A stretch of 64,000 nt of DNA. Source: Sphingobacterium sp. CZ-UAM. Lineage in GTDB: Bacteria; Bacteroidota; Bacteroidia; Sphingobacteriales; Sphingobacteriaceae. Shown here in pieces: positions 16,746 to 27,012 of this stretch. Under the pieces are notes generated by a model. That model ran no database searches. It saw only the letters and a program-made list of their open reading frames with translations, and had not been told where the DNA came from. The DNA is taken from assembly GCF_002000245.1 (NCBI RefSeq), contig NZ_MTCM01000005.1, positions 186,001 to 250,000 on the forward strand, written 5' to 3'. Position numbers and translations under genes: made by a program. How positions within the stretch are numbered: position 1 is the first letter of the stretch; the number at the start of each line of letters is the position of its first letter.

Positions 16746-18617
16746 TTAGTCTTTTCTACCATTTTGCGCATTCCATTCTGCCTGGATACGCTCAGCTTCC
16801 TCATCTCCTTCAAAATCGTGAGGCAAATTCGAACTCATCGTTTGAGAGAAAGGAACATCTTGAGGAATGAAGTCCTCACCATGACCTGGCTTACTGTAAT
16901 CGTAAGGCCAACGGTGTACAGTTGGAATTTCTCCAGGCCAGTTACCATGAATATGTTCTACCGGAGTAGTCCATTCCAAGGTATTTGATTGCCAAGGATT
17001 CTGTGGCGCTTTCTTACCGAAGAAGATCGAGTAAAAGAAGTTCCATAAAAATGCAACCTGTCCCAAAGCAGCGATGATCGCAGCCCAAGTAACCAATTGA
17101 TTCACAGATACCCATTTTGCCATGAAAGCAAACTCAGTAAATGCATAGTAACGACGAGGCACACCATCTATACCCATAAAGTGCATTGGGAAGAATACCA
17201 GGTAAGCGCCGATAAAAGTCAACCAAAAGTGCAAATAACCTAGTTTCGTGTTCATCATACGACCAAACATTTTCGGATACCAGTGGTAAACACCACAAAG
17301 CATACCGAAGATGGAAGCAGATCCCATTACCAAGTGGAAGTGAGCTACAACGAAATACGTATCGTGCAAGTTGATATCCAATGCTGCGTTACCCAAAAAC
17401 AATCCTGTTAAACCACCGGAGATAAAGAAAGATACCAAACCGATAGCAAACATCATTGCTGGCGTAAAGCGGATATTACCTTTCCATAACGTAGCCAAGT
17501 AGTTAAATGCCTTAACAGCGGAAGGAACAGCGATAATCAACGTTGTGATCATAAACACACCTCCCAAGAACGGGTTCATACCTGTCACAAACATATGGTG
17601 ACCCCATACGATAAATGACAATACGGTAATACCGATCAAGGAGTAAACCATGGCGTGGTAACCGAAGATTGGTTTACGTGAGTTTGTTGCGATAACCTCA
17701 GACGTCAAACCTAAAGCTGGCATCACAACGATATATACCTCAGGGTGACCCAAGAACCAGAACAAGTGCTGGAACAAGATTGGAGAACCACCTTCGTTAG
17801 GTAAAATCTGTCCTTGTACAACCAAGTCAGACAAATAGAATGACGTACCAGCGGCACGGTCAAAAATCAAAAGAACAACTGCAGATACCAATACCGGGAA
17901 TGACAACATACCCACGATCGCAGTTAAGAAAAATGCCCAGATTGTCAAAGGCATTTTCCATAGATCCATACCTTTTGTACGCATGTTCAAAATCGTACTT
18001 ACGTAGTTGATACCACCGATCAACTGAGAAGCTACGAATAGAACCATACTAACCAACCACAAGGTCATACCTGTCGCAGATCCGGCGATCGCAGTTGGTA
18101 CAGCCGATAATGGCGGATAGATTGTCCAACCAGCAGAAGCAGGACCGCTCTCTACAAAGAAAGAAGCAACCATGATTACTGATGCAACAAAGAACAACCA
18201 GTAAGATAACATATTCATAAAAGGCGACGCCATATCGCGCGCACCGATTTGATATGGAATTAATAAGTTACTGAATGTACCCGATAAACCTGCTGTCAAC
18301 ACAAAGAATACCATGACAGTACCGTGGATAGTCACCAAGGAAAGGAAAAACTCTGGCTTAATACGGCCACCTTCAGCCCATTTACCCAAGAATACTTCTA
18401 ATATAGGGAATTCTTTATCCGGCCATGCTAATTGGATACGGAATAATACTGATAAAAGCATCGCAAAAACTGCCATGATGATACCAGTGATCAAGAATTG
18501 CTTGGCAATCATCTTGTGGTCACCCGAAAAGATATACTTTCTGATGAATGATTCCTCGTGATGATGTCCGTGCGAATCGTGATGTTCAGCGCTATGCGAT
18601 ATTACTGTACTTGACAT
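16746..18617 (-). CDS. ctaD: Cytochrome c oxidase subunit I
   Basis: This is the catalytic subunit, holding heme a and the heme a3-CuB site that reduces oxygen and pumps protons. It has about 12 helices in 623 residues, or 629 if the ATG at 18635 is used; I prefer MSSTVISH at 18617. HPEVYIVVMPALG carries the CuB His cross-linked to Tyr and the Glu of A1-type oxidases. WGHHMFVTGMNP gives the other two CuB histidines. LHDTYFVVAHFHLVMG gives the heme ligands. The N-terminus is His-rich and the C-terminal extension about 90 residues. It lies 28 bp after subunit II. Confidence 0.97.
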   Translation of the reverse strand: MSSTVISHSAEHHDSHGHHHEESFIRKYIFSGDHKMIAKQFLITGIIMAVFAMLLSVLFRIQLAWPDKEFPILEVFLGKWAEGGRIKPEFFLSLVTIHGTVMVFFVLTAGLSGTFSNLLIPYQIGARDMASPFMNMLSYWLFFVASVIMVASFFVESGPASAGWTIYPPLSAVPTAIAGSATGMTLWLVSMVLFVASQLIGGINYVSTILNMRTKGMDLWKMPLTIWAFFLTAIVGMLSFPVLVSAVVLLIFDRAAGTSFYLSDLVVQGQILPNEGGSPILFQHLFWFLGHPEVYIVVMPALGLTSEVIATNSRKPIFGYHAMVYSLIGITVLSFIVWGHHMFVTGMNPFLGGVFMITTLIIAVPSAVKAFNYLATLWKGNIRFTPAMMFAIGLVSFFISGGLTGLFLGNAALDINLHDTYFVVAHFHLVMGSASIFGMLCGVYHWYPKMFGRMMNTKLGYLHFWLTFIGAYLVFFPMHFMGIDGVPRRYYAFTEFAFMAKWVSVNQLVTWAAIIAALGQVAFLWNFFYSIFFGKKAPQNPWQSNTLEWTTPVEHIHGNWPGEIPTVHRWPYDYSKPGHGEDFIPQDVPFSQTMSSNLPHDFEGDEEAERIQAEWNAQNGRKD

Positions 18618-18645
18618 ATTCGATTTTATATTCAAAAATTCTTAA

Positions 18646-19983
18646 TTAGTTCAAAGAAGCTGTAACCTGTACGCTATCCTTTTTTACGTTAGCTGTTTTA
18701 CCGCTGAATTCCTTTTGCAGATCCTCAGTAAAATATTTGTTTTGCTTAGCTAACCACTCTTTATATTTTTCTTCTGTTACAACAACCACTTTCTTTTGCA
18801 TGTTCCAGTGAGCAGATCCACAGATTTTGTTACACAACATCACGAAATCGTAGTTGTAATCGCCCAAACGATCACGCATTTCTTCTGTCGTTACAGTAGG
18901 TGTGAATTGGAAATAGTTGGTCATTCCCGGAACAGCGTTGATCTGAACACGGAAATCCGGAATAAAGAAAGAGTGAATAATATCTTTTGAAACGATATGG
19001 AAGCGAACTGGTTTATTTACAGGTAACCAGATTTCAGAACCTTGAATATCATCCCATGAATTTTTATCATTAAAATCGATACCGTAAGGATTTGTCGGTG
19101 TCGTCATTTTGTAATTACGTTTACCAATAACACCGTCTGTTCCTGGGTAACGCACATTCCATTGGAACTGCTCGCCCAACACTTCAATTTGCAATGCAGA
19201 TTTTTGAAGATCCTCAGGAACATTCGTAATTGATCTCCATGTAAAGAAACCGAATAATACCAATACGGTCAAAACGACTGCCGGAACGATCGTCCAAAGT
19301 TTCTCGATAGCATTGTTATGTGGGTAGTAGTAGGCCTGACGTTTTGCACGCATGCGGTACAAGAATGTAAAAGTCATCAACAAGATATGCGTAATAACCA
19401 ATACAAACGTAGTGATCGCAGTAGTGATGATAAACATGGTATCAATACGCTCACCGTGTTCTGTTACCGCGGACCGCCAGTATGCTGCGCCCCAATGTAC
19501 GTATGACCAGTAAACACCATAAAGAAATACAACCAAGAAGATAAACAACAATGCCGATTGGAATGTGTTATTTGCAAATGGATTGTATCTACCGTTCATT
19601 TTACGTGTCAATTCGTAGATCGAAAGTACCTTGCCGATCACAGCAATGACTGTACAAATAACTAAGAATAACAACACATAATATGTGAAGTTTTTATAAA
19701 CCTGAGGGTCTATTTGCTTCACTTCTTCTACAGCAGGAGCAGCCGCGCCAGCTTCCGTCGTAGAGCTAGCAGATGCAACAGCAGCAGTACCTGCTGCCGC
19801 TGTTGTATCTTTTGCAACCGAATCCGTTGCCGCAGGGGCAGCTACCGCTGTAGTCGCCACTTTAGCAGAATCAGATGCTACTGTATCTTGTTGACTTGCA
19901 AGAATAGGATTTGCAAAAAGCAGCCCTAGTGCAAGCACAAAACCCGAGATGGATTTGAATCTATTATTTAATTTAAAGCTCAT
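18646..19983 (-). CDS. ctaC: Cytochrome c oxidase subunit II
   Basis: This subunit accepts electrons from cytochrome c through the binuclear CuA centre. The 445-residue protein has a signal peptide ending ...LASQ, then an Ala/Ser/Thr-rich linker of some 60 residues, and several helices including an extra one compared with the classic two-helix form. The periplasmic cupredoxin domain has HSFFIPDFRVQINAVPGM and CNKICGSAHWNM, which supply the CuA ligands. No CxxCH motif exists, so there is no fused cytochrome c domain. The start at 19983 avoids overlap with actF; the frame opens at 20052. Confidence 0.95.
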   Translation of the reverse strand: MSFKLNNRFKSISGFVLALGLLFANPILASQQDTVASDSAKVATTAVAAPAATDSVAKDTTAAAGTAAVASASSTTEAGAAAPAVEEVKQIDPQVYKNFTYYVLLFLVICTVIAVIGKVLSIYELTRKMNGRYNPFANNTFQSALLFIFLVVFLYGVYWSYVHWGAAYWRSAVTEHGERIDTMFIITTAITTFVLVITHILLMTFTFLYRMRAKRQAYYYPHNNAIEKLWTIVPAVVLTVLVLFGFFTWRSITNVPEDLQKSALQIEVLGEQFQWNVRYPGTDGVIGKRNYKMTTPTNPYGIDFNDKNSWDDIQGSEIWLPVNKPVRFHIVSKDIIHSFFIPDFRVQINAVPGMTNYFQFTPTVTTEEMRDRLGDYNYDFVMLCNKICGSAHWNMQKKVVVVTEEKYKEWLAKQNKYFTEDLQKEFSGKTANVKKDSVQVTASLN

Positions 19984-20026
19984 TTCTTTTATAACGTTTT
20001 TACGTAACCTTCCTTTAAAAGTGAAA

Positions 20027-21262
20027 CTATATCTGGTGATGTAAACTCTCATCCAAGAAAGGATGATTTTTAGGCACCAATGCTTGTTTGCTCAATTTAC
20101 TCATCACTAAAAAGATGAACAAACCTAAGAAACCAAGTGCAGTTCCGATTTCAATGATACCAAATCCTCTATGTTCAGCGACAGTACCAGGCATAACCAT
20201 GATGTAATAATCAAGCCAGTGACCAGCCAACAATAGAATCGCTACGAACAACATCACATTTTGTTTACGTTTAGCATCGCGATCTACCAATATAAGCAAT
20301 GGAGACACAAAGTTAATGATAATACTCAACCAAAACCAAGGTTTGTATTCTGGTTCCCAACGTTTGTAGAAATAAACTGTTTCTTCCGGAATGTTGGAGT
20401 ACCAAATCAACATGAATTGTGCAAACCAAACATAAGTCCAGAAGATGGAGAAACCGAACATCAATTTACCCAAATCGTGTAAATGATTTTCGTTTACCCA
20501 GTTCATATAACCCGCTTTCTTCAATACAACAACGATGATCGTGATACAACAGATACCACTCACCCACATTGCTGCGAAGTTGTACCATCCGAACATGGTA
20601 GAAAACCAGTGCGCTTCTAAGGACATGATGGTATCGAACGCCCAAATTGGAGTTGTGAAACCGAAGATAACCAAGAAGATAGCAGACAATTTAAATGACT
20701 TTTTATAAGAAGTCAAACCGCCTTCCAAATCCTCTTTGTATGAAAGCTTCGCAAGGATAACAGCAAAAATGCTATATATTCCTAAGAAGATAACTTGACG
20801 AGATAAAAAGAAAGGTACATTCAAGTATGCAGACTTTCCTTCAATAATAGGGTCATAGTTTGGACTATTGTGATCCAACAAACCTTCACCATGCCAATGG
20901 TGGTAAAGATTATGGGTAGATAAACCCAATCCAACAATAACCACTAACAAGAGTGCTGCGATAGGCAGGGTACTTGCCATAGCTTGAGGTATACGTACCA
21001 GACCTGCAGACCATGCAGATTGTGTTACATATTGCAAAGCAACGAAGAATGCTCCAGCTGCGCACACACATGTAAAGTAATAACCCATCAATAACAAGTT
21101 GGCGTATGTACGCTCTACAGTAACGTGATCGCCCGAAAGCAATCCGAAAGCTACAGCAGCTACGCCTAGTACAACAGCGATAATACTGAACATTTTAGCT
21201 TTGCCAGCAAACTCGTATCGCTCGTTGAAATTATAATCGTGATGATGACTGTGAGTTCCCAT
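20027..21262 (-). CDS. actF: Alternative complex III subunit ActF (quinone-binding membrane subunit)
   Basis: ActF is a ten-helix membrane subunit of alternative complex III, related to NrfD/ActC but smaller, and part of the menaquinol oxidation and proton path. The 411-residue protein has a His-rich N-terminus (MGTHSHHHDYNF). Characteristic stretches are WAFDTIMSLEAHWFSTMFGW, FWTYVWFAQFMLIWYSNIPE and GHWLDYYIMVMPG. It is the last act gene and is followed within 45 bp by oxidase subunit II. This matches organisms where the complex and an aa3 oxidase form a supercomplex. Confidence 0.93.
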   Translation of the reverse strand: MGTHSHHHDYNFNERYEFAGKAKMFSIIAVVLGVAAVAFGLLSGDHVTVERTYANLLLMGYYFTCVCAAGAFFVALQYVTQSAWSAGLVRIPQAMASTLPIAALLLVVIVGLGLSTHNLYHHWHGEGLLDHNSPNYDPIIEGKSAYLNVPFFLSRQVIFLGIYSIFAVILAKLSYKEDLEGGLTSYKKSFKLSAIFLVIFGFTTPIWAFDTIMSLEAHWFSTMFGWYNFAAMWVSGICCITIIVVVLKKAGYMNWVNENHLHDLGKLMFGFSIFWTYVWFAQFMLIWYSNIPEETVYFYKRWEPEYKPWFWLSIIINFVSPLLILVDRDAKRKQNVMLFVAILLLAGHWLDYYIMVMPGTVAEHRGFGIIEIGTALGFLGLFIFLVMSKLSKQALVPKNHPFLDESLHHQI

Positions 21263-21281
21263 TTATATATCTGATGTTAGA

Positions 21282-21911
21282 TTATTTCTTTTGTAATTCG
21301 TGAACATACATAACAACTTTCCATCTCTCTTCTGGAGACAATTGAGACGCATGCGATCCCATGGAGTTGTGTCCGTAATAAATCGTATGGTAAATTTTAC
21401 CATCTGTCAAGTCAGCCATCAAACCACCTCTGGAAGAGTTTGCCGCATCTGTTCTATGATAAGATGGTGGCGGCGGAAAGTTCTCTAACTGACGAGTACC
21501 TCTAGAATCAGTTACACTACGATCTTTCGTCAGCGGTCCATCCCCTTTACCTTCCACTCCGTGACATACTGAACAGTAAGTAGTAAACAAAGCCTTACCT
21601 TTTTCAAGGTTTTCAGCATTAACAACCAAAGGATTTTTCACCTCAGCACCAGCACGTACATAATCCTCTAGTGTATTGGCATACTCAAAACGGGTAAAAC
21701 CAATTGGATCTGTACCTTTAGGAGGTGCTTGCGCTGTTTTTCCATCAGCAAAATTCGCATTGGGTTGATCCGGATTAAAAGCAAGCGGATCGTACATGTT
21801 ACGGGAAAATTCCAAACCTGTACTACGAGTCGTTTTGTCACCACAAGAAGAAACAAGTGCTGTCAATGCCACAGCTGCGCATACAGTTCCAAGTAAATTC
21901 TTCTTATTCAT
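21282..21911 (-). CDS. actE: Alternative complex III subunit ActE (monoheme cytochrome c lipoprotein)
   Basis: This 209-residue periplasmic lipoprotein starts MNKKNLLG, with lipobox ALVSSC near residue 22. A single heme c site, CSVCHGVEG (about residue 126), lies in a class I cytochrome fold, with the distal Met probably in GHNSMGSHASQL. It passes electrons from the complex towards the oxidase. The frame extends to 21953 but would then run well into actD; with the start at 21911 the overlap is 8 bp, a coupled arrangement. Confidence 0.92.
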   Translation of the reverse strand: MNKKNLLGTVCAAVALTALVSSCGDKTTRSTGLEFSRNMYDPLAFNPDQPNANFADGKTAQAPPKGTDPIGFTRFEYANTLEDYVRAGAEVKNPLVVNAENLEKGKALFTTYCSVCHGVEGKGDGPLTKDRSVTDSRGTRQLENFPPPPSYHRTDAANSSRGGLMADLTDGKIYHTIYYGHNSMGSHASQLSPEERWKVVMYVHELQKK

Positions 21912-22440
21912 AGCTAACATATTTTCTATCATTGTACTTAACTTCAACAGCACCTGCTTCTTTCAATAAGCTATCGATCAAAGCGTGGTCTGTATTTTCT
22001 TTGGCATCTACTGCAAGGATGAAACGGTCATCTGTTGCTCTTAGGTCCATCACGCGAGGTGTACGTCCCGGGAACAAGTGGTTGCGGAAGAAAAATGTAG
22101 CAACCATACCCAAAGCACACAACAAGATCGTAACCTCAAATGTTACCGGAACAAAGTTTGGCATTGCAAATGATGGTTTACCACCGATGTTCATCGGCCA
22201 ATCGTATACCATGGTATAATACAACAAACTAAAACCTAATGTCGTTCCTAATGCTCCAAAGCAAAATGCTGCGATAGGCAAGCGGGAAGGTCTTACACCT
22301 AACTTCGCTTCGATCCCGTGGATAGGCATCGGTGTAAAGCAGTCATAAATACTTATATTGTTTGCTTGCAATTTGTCGATCCCATGCATCATGTCATCCG
22401 GATCCGCAAAACTACCTAATATATATTTTGTATTGCTCAT
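21904..22440 (-). CDS. actD: Alternative complex III subunit ActD (DUF3341)
   Basis: This 178-residue subunit with two membrane helices (about 58-80 and 95-117) and a soluble N-terminal domain belongs to DUF3341, the ActD family. The N-terminus YILGSFADPDDMMHGI is typical, as is TPMPIHGIEAKLGVRPSRLP. ActD carries no cofactor and has a structural role at the membrane interface. It is 6 bp from the end of actC and overlaps actE by 8 bp. Confidence 0.92.
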   Translation of the reverse strand: MSNTKYILGSFADPDDMMHGIDKLQANNISIYDCFTPMPIHGIEAKLGVRPSRLPIAAFCFGALGTTLGFSLLYYTMVYDWPMNIGGKPSFAMPNFVPVTFEVTILLCALGMVATFFFRNHLFPGRTPRVMDLRATDDRFILAVDAKENTDHALIDSLLKEAGAVEVKYNDRKYVSYE

Positions 22441-22446
22441 TGCTGA

Positions 22447-23931
22447 TTATTTTCTAACTGATAATTCTTTAATCTCTTCTTCTGTCACTGAATCGTATTT
22501 TTCCAATGATTCCTGGAAGTACTCAACTTGCTCTGCAGGGAATGCACCTTCTTGAGCCAATTTAGTCTTGTGTTGTAATGACGATGATTTCAACAACAAT
22601 TTAACTTCGGCGATTGCGATACCCGGCAAGAAACGTAAGAACAACAAGAATAACGTAAAGAATAATCCAATTGAACCTACAAAGATACCTACGTCTGTCC
22701 AAGTTGGGTAGAACATTGCCCAAGATGAAGGCAAGTAATCACGGTGCAATGAAGTCACGATAATTACGAAACGCTCAAACCACATACCGATATTTACCAC
22801 AATGGATAGAATCCAAGAGATCGGAATACTTGTACGGATTTTTTTGAACCAGAATAACTGTGGAGAAATTACGTTACAAGTCATCATCGACCAGTATGCC
22901 CATGCATATGGACCCAACATACGGTTCTCGAAAGCATACATTTCGTATTCTGAACGAGAGTACATCGCGATAAATAACTCGGTTAAGTAAGCCACACCTA
23001 CGATAGAACCAGTCGTCATGATGATAATATTCATCGATTCAATATGGAACATCGTGATGTAGTTCTCAAAGTTCATTACTTTACGTAAGATCAACAATAA
23101 AGTCTGTACCATCGCGAAGCCTGAGAAGATCGCACCTGCCACGAAGTAAGGCGGGAAGATCGTCGTGTGCCATCCAGGGATAACCGAAGTTGCAAAGTCC
23201 ATGGATACGATGGTGTGTACAGAAAGTACCAGTGGTGTTGAAATACCTGCCAAGATCAATGACACGATTTCAAAACGTTGCCAAGTCTTCACAGAACCAT
23301 TCCAACCGAATGATAATACAGAATAAATCTTTTGTTTTAATCCAGTAGCACGGTCACGGATAGTCGCGATATCCGGCAACAAACCACAGTACCAGAATAC
23401 CAAGGATACTGTAAAGTATGTTGAGATCGCGAATGCATCCCATACCAATGGCGAGTTGAAGTTAACCCAAAGTGATCCAAATTGATTTGGAAGCGGGAAA
23501 ATCCAATATGCCAACCAAGGACGACCCATGTGAGCTACAACGTAGGTAGCCGCACAGATTACCGCAAAGATCGTCATCGCCTCTGCGGAACGGTTGATGG
23601 AATTACGCCAGTTTTGACGGAAAATTAATAATACGGCCGAAATCAACGTACCAGCGTGACCGATACCAACCCACCATACGAAGTCGGTGATATCCCAAGC
23701 CCAGCCTACAGTTTTATTCAGACCCCAAGCGCCGATACCTGTCCAAAAGGTATAACTAACGCTAACTACCCATAATAAAGCACCCAATACAGCAACGGTA
23801 AAACCGATCCACCATGCTTTATTTGGTTTATTTTCAACCGGCAGTAAGATATCATCCGTAATTTTTGCATACGTGATGTCTTTACCGGTCATTAATGGTT
23901 CTCTTAATATTGATTCGTTATGCGATGACAT
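22447..23931 (-). CDS. actC: Alternative complex III subunit ActC (NrfD/PsrC family)
   Basis: ActC is a ten-helix membrane subunit of the NrfD family that contains the main menaquinol-binding site and a proposed proton channel. The 494-residue protein shows WWVGIGHAGTLISAVLLIFR (about 90-110), a typical NrfD stretch, plus AHMGRPWLAYWIFPLP and GWHTTIFPPYFVAGAIFSGF. Length fits the family. It follows actB by 29 bp and the order A-B-C-D-E-F is unbroken. Confidence 0.94.
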   Translation of the reverse strand: MSSHNESILREPLMTGKDITYAKITDDILLPVENKPNKAWWIGFTVAVLGALLWVVSVSYTFWTGIGAWGLNKTVGWAWDITDFVWWVGIGHAGTLISAVLLIFRQNWRNSINRSAEAMTIFAVICAATYVVAHMGRPWLAYWIFPLPNQFGSLWVNFNSPLVWDAFAISTYFTVSLVFWYCGLLPDIATIRDRATGLKQKIYSVLSFGWNGSVKTWQRFEIVSLILAGISTPLVLSVHTIVSMDFATSVIPGWHTTIFPPYFVAGAIFSGFAMVQTLLLILRKVMNFENYITMFHIESMNIIIMTTGSIVGVAYLTELFIAMYSRSEYEMYAFENRMLGPYAWAYWSMMTCNVISPQLFWFKKIRTSIPISWILSIVVNIGMWFERFVIIVTSLHRDYLPSSWAMFYPTWTDVGIFVGSIGLFFTLFLLFLRFLPGIAIAEVKLLLKSSSLQHKTKLAQEGAFPAEQVEYFQESLEKYDSVTEEEIKELSVRK

Positions 23932-23960
23932 AGTATTTTTATTTCAAATATTGTACAAGA

Positions 23961-26900
23961 TTACGCCTCAAAAGTGTTTCTAACTTTTGTCATATAACCG
24001 ATACCCGGTTGAACATTGATTTCCTCAAGTACGTAATAAACACGCTCGTTGCGCAATGCTTTGGATACTTCTGATTCTGGATCGTTAGCGTCACCGAAGA
24101 TGATTGCATTTGCCGAACATGCTTGTTGACAAGCCATTTGGATATCGCCATCTTTCACTTTGCGGTTTTCAATCTTAGCCTGTAATTTACCTGATTGGAT
24201 ACGTTGGATACACATTGAACATTTCTCCATGACCCCACGTGAACGAGTGACTACATCTGGATTCAATACCAATTGTGTGAACTCATTGTTCAAGTAGTTG
24301 TCAAAACGTGAATCATTCCAGTATGCAAACCAGTTGAAACGACGCACTTTGAACGGACAGTTGTTCGCACAGTAACGTGTACCGAAACAACGGTTGTATG
24401 CCATGTGGTTCAAACCTTCTGAAGAGTGTACTGTTGCCAATACCGGACAAACCGTTTCACAAGGTGCGTGGCCACAGTGCTGACACAACATGGGTTGGTG
24501 AACAACAGTGATATCTTCGAAATCCAATTCAGCCGAAGCTTTCGCAATTTCTTTCTCTTTTGTAAGATCTTTTTCTTTGCCTTCGATTGTATAGTAACGG
24601 TCGATACGTAACCAGTGCATCTCACGACGACGACGAACCTCGTCACGACCTACAACAGGAATGTTATTCTCTACGTTACAAGCTACGATACAAGCACCAC
24701 AACCTGTACAAGCGTTCAAGTCGATCGCCATCACCCATTTGTGGCCCGGTTGCTCATATTTATTCCACAAATCGTACGTTTTGTGATTATCTGTAAAACG
24801 TCCTGCCTCAGAGTTAGGATCTTTCAGATATTTCGCAAACGTAGTCTCACGGATCACATTACGACCTTCGATGGTGTGGTGTGTTTGTGTTTGTGCCAAT
24901 TGGTATGTCCCAGCTGCTTTCGCTACAGTTGCTTTTGCAACACCTTGAACAGTACCATTGATGATAGAAGCAAATGGGAATGCGTTTTTACCAACTTCAT
25001 TACCTGCTTTACCCACTTTCGTACGTCCGTAACCTACAGCAACAGAAACAGTACCTTGCGCTTGACCAGGTTGTTGTACAACTGGCAATTCAAGTTCAAC
25101 ACCATTTGCTTTTACAGTTACTTTACCATCTTCACCCAAGCCTAGTTTTTCAGCATCTTTAGGGTTTAGGGCAGCATAGTTGTCCCAAGTTACTTTAGAT
25201 ACTGGATCAGGCAATTCTTGCAAGTAAGCATTGTTTGCGTAACGACCATCGCGAAGCGCAGAAGGTTCGTAAAGTTTCAATTCAAACTCACCAGTGATTG
25301 CTTTGCTGGATGCTTCGATTGCTGAAGCGGCAGCAGCTGCGTTTCCTGTAAATGCAGGAGCAGTTGCCACTTTGGCACCTTTATATTCAAAACCAGTTTG
25401 CAATACAGCATCCCAGTTTTTCGTAGAACCGGCTAAGATTTGTGTAGACCACAAGTTCTTAACGAAGTTGTACATATCTGTTGTGTTTCCTGCCCAAGTC
25501 AACAAGCTTTGCTCAGCTTGACGTGTTTGGAAAACAGGATTGATTGTCGGTTGAACGATTGAATACAAACCTTCTTTCGGATTAGCATCACCCCAAGACT
25601 CCAAGAAAGTACTTGCAGGAGCAATCGCTGTCAATTCCGACGCAGTCTCATCAGCACGTTGTGAGAATGATAAAGTGAAAGGAATCTGTTTCAAAGCCGC
25701 TTTTACATCCTCTGCTTTGAAGTAGTCATATACAGGATTGCTGTTCAAGAAGAACGCTACACCTACCTGGCCAGCTTTTGCAGCAGCTAAGAAAGCCTGG
25801 AAAGAAGAATCCGAACCCTGGTATTGTTTCGAATAGTTATCTAAATCAATGATTGTACCGTAAGCGCCCAATGCAACGTTGATCGCATTGACCAATACCT
25901 GAACATTCACATCGTTAGAACCAGCAACAACTACGGCAGCACCTTTGCTGTTGACCAATTCTTTCGCCGCTAGGGCTACACCTTTTTGCGCTTTTTTGTT
26001 TGCAGTTGCTCCAGCCAATGATTGACCAGTGATTGCATTATATAAAGCAATCAAGGTAGCACCTTCTTCCGAAGGTTTGATCGCAATACGCGCATCGGCA
26101 TTTGTACCAGTCATTGAAAGACCAGACTCAAACTGTACGTGACGTGACATTTTTCCATTTTTTAAGGATTTGTAGTCACGGTTTTTAGCGTATTGTTGTG
26201 TATGTTCTTCACCTGCCAACCAAGTTCCTAAGAAATCAGCAGCAACTGAAACGATGACATTTGCTTTATCAAAATTGTATGAAGGAACTACAGCCTTACC
26301 GAATGAAGCTTTATTTGCTTCGATAATACCGCTGTAAGAAACAGCGTCGTATTGTACGTGGTTAACTGTAGGGAATTTCGTTGCAAAAGCAGCGATAGCA
26401 GCCAACGTTGAAGGACTGTTTACGGTATTCGAAACGATCGTAATTTGTTTACCAGAAGATGCAGCAGCAGTCAATGCTTTAACAACTTCCCCATCCAATT
26501 TAGACCACTCCACATCTTGACCTTTCAATTGTGCTTGCTTCAATTTAGACTCATCATATAAATCCAATACCGAAGCAGCAGTTGTTGAATCCAAACCTTG
26601 GTTCAAACCAATTGCATTTGGGTTAGGCTCAACATTGATCGGACGACCTTCACGCGTTTTAACCAAGATACTTTGACCATTGAATGTCGACGTATAGTAG
26701 TTAGGGATACCTGGAGTTACCTCTTCAGGTTTAATCAAATAAGGAACTGCCTTATGCACAGGAGTACGGTTACAAGCCGCTAAAGAAACAGCACCCAAAC
26801 CAAAACCTAATGCTTTCAAGAAGTCACGGCGAGGAGTTTTCGTACTCAAGCCCGCTTCATTTAATACATCTTCTACAGGAATAGATTCGGCAAACTCACC

Positions 26901-26975
26901 CTTGCTTCCCTCAACGAAAGCAGGAGTTTGATTTAACTCTTCCAAACCTTTCCAATATTTTTTATTGCTATCCAT
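23961..26975 (-). CDS. actB: Alternative complex III subunit ActB (molybdopterin-like plus Fe-S protein)
   Basis: ActB fuses a catalytically silent molybdopterin-oxidoreductase-like domain (about 60-690) to a ferredoxin-like domain (about 740-980) carrying iron-sulfur clusters. The 1004-residue protein has a twin-arginine signal inside the chain, PRRDFLKALGFG (about 48-59), followed by LAACN, which could also be a lipobox. Cluster motifs are CTGCGACIVACNVENN, CQHCGHAPCETVCPV, CFGTRYCANNCPF and CSMCIQRI with CQQACS. Electrons go from quinol through these clusters to the hemes of ActA. All motifs are intact. Confidence 0.95.
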   Translation of the reverse strand: MDSNKKYWKGLEELNQTPAFVEGSKGEFAESIPVEDVLNEAGLSTKTPRRDFLKALGFGLGAVSLAACNRTPVHKAVPYLIKPEEVTPGIPNYYTSTFNGQSILVKTREGRPINVEPNPNAIGLNQGLDSTTAASVLDLYDESKLKQAQLKGQDVEWSKLDGEVVKALTAAASSGKQITIVSNTVNSPSTLAAIAAFATKFPTVNHVQYDAVSYSGIIEANKASFGKAVVPSYNFDKANVIVSVAADFLGTWLAGEEHTQQYAKNRDYKSLKNGKMSRHVQFESGLSMTGTNADARIAIKPSEEGATLIALYNAITGQSLAGATANKKAQKGVALAAKELVNSKGAAVVVAGSNDVNVQVLVNAINVALGAYGTIIDLDNYSKQYQGSDSSFQAFLAAAKAGQVGVAFFLNSNPVYDYFKAEDVKAALKQIPFTLSFSQRADETASELTAIAPASTFLESWGDANPKEGLYSIVQPTINPVFQTRQAEQSLLTWAGNTTDMYNFVKNLWSTQILAGSTKNWDAVLQTGFEYKGAKVATAPAFTGNAAAAASAIEASSKAITGEFELKLYEPSALRDGRYANNAYLQELPDPVSKVTWDNYAALNPKDAEKLGLGEDGKVTVKANGVELELPVVQQPGQAQGTVSVAVGYGRTKVGKAGNEVGKNAFPFASIINGTVQGVAKATVAKAAGTYQLAQTQTHHTIEGRNVIRETTFAKYLKDPNSEAGRFTDNHKTYDLWNKYEQPGHKWVMAIDLNACTGCGACIVACNVENNIPVVGRDEVRRRREMHWLRIDRYYTIEGKEKDLTKEKEIAKASAELDFEDITVVHQPMLCQHCGHAPCETVCPVLATVHSSEGLNHMAYNRCFGTRYCANNCPFKVRRFNWFAYWNDSRFDNYLNNEFTQLVLNPDVVTRSRGVMEKCSMCIQRIQSGKLQAKIENRKVKDGDIQMACQQACSANAIIFGDANDPESEVSKALRNERVYYVLEEINVQPGIGYMTKVRNTFEA

Positions 26976-27012
26976 TTAAGCTGTATATAAGATTGCGTAT
27001 TTCAAATAATTA

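Noticed and set aside
24410..25145. Long antisense frames inside actB
   Set aside because: They are shadows of the actB codons, without any domain or start context.
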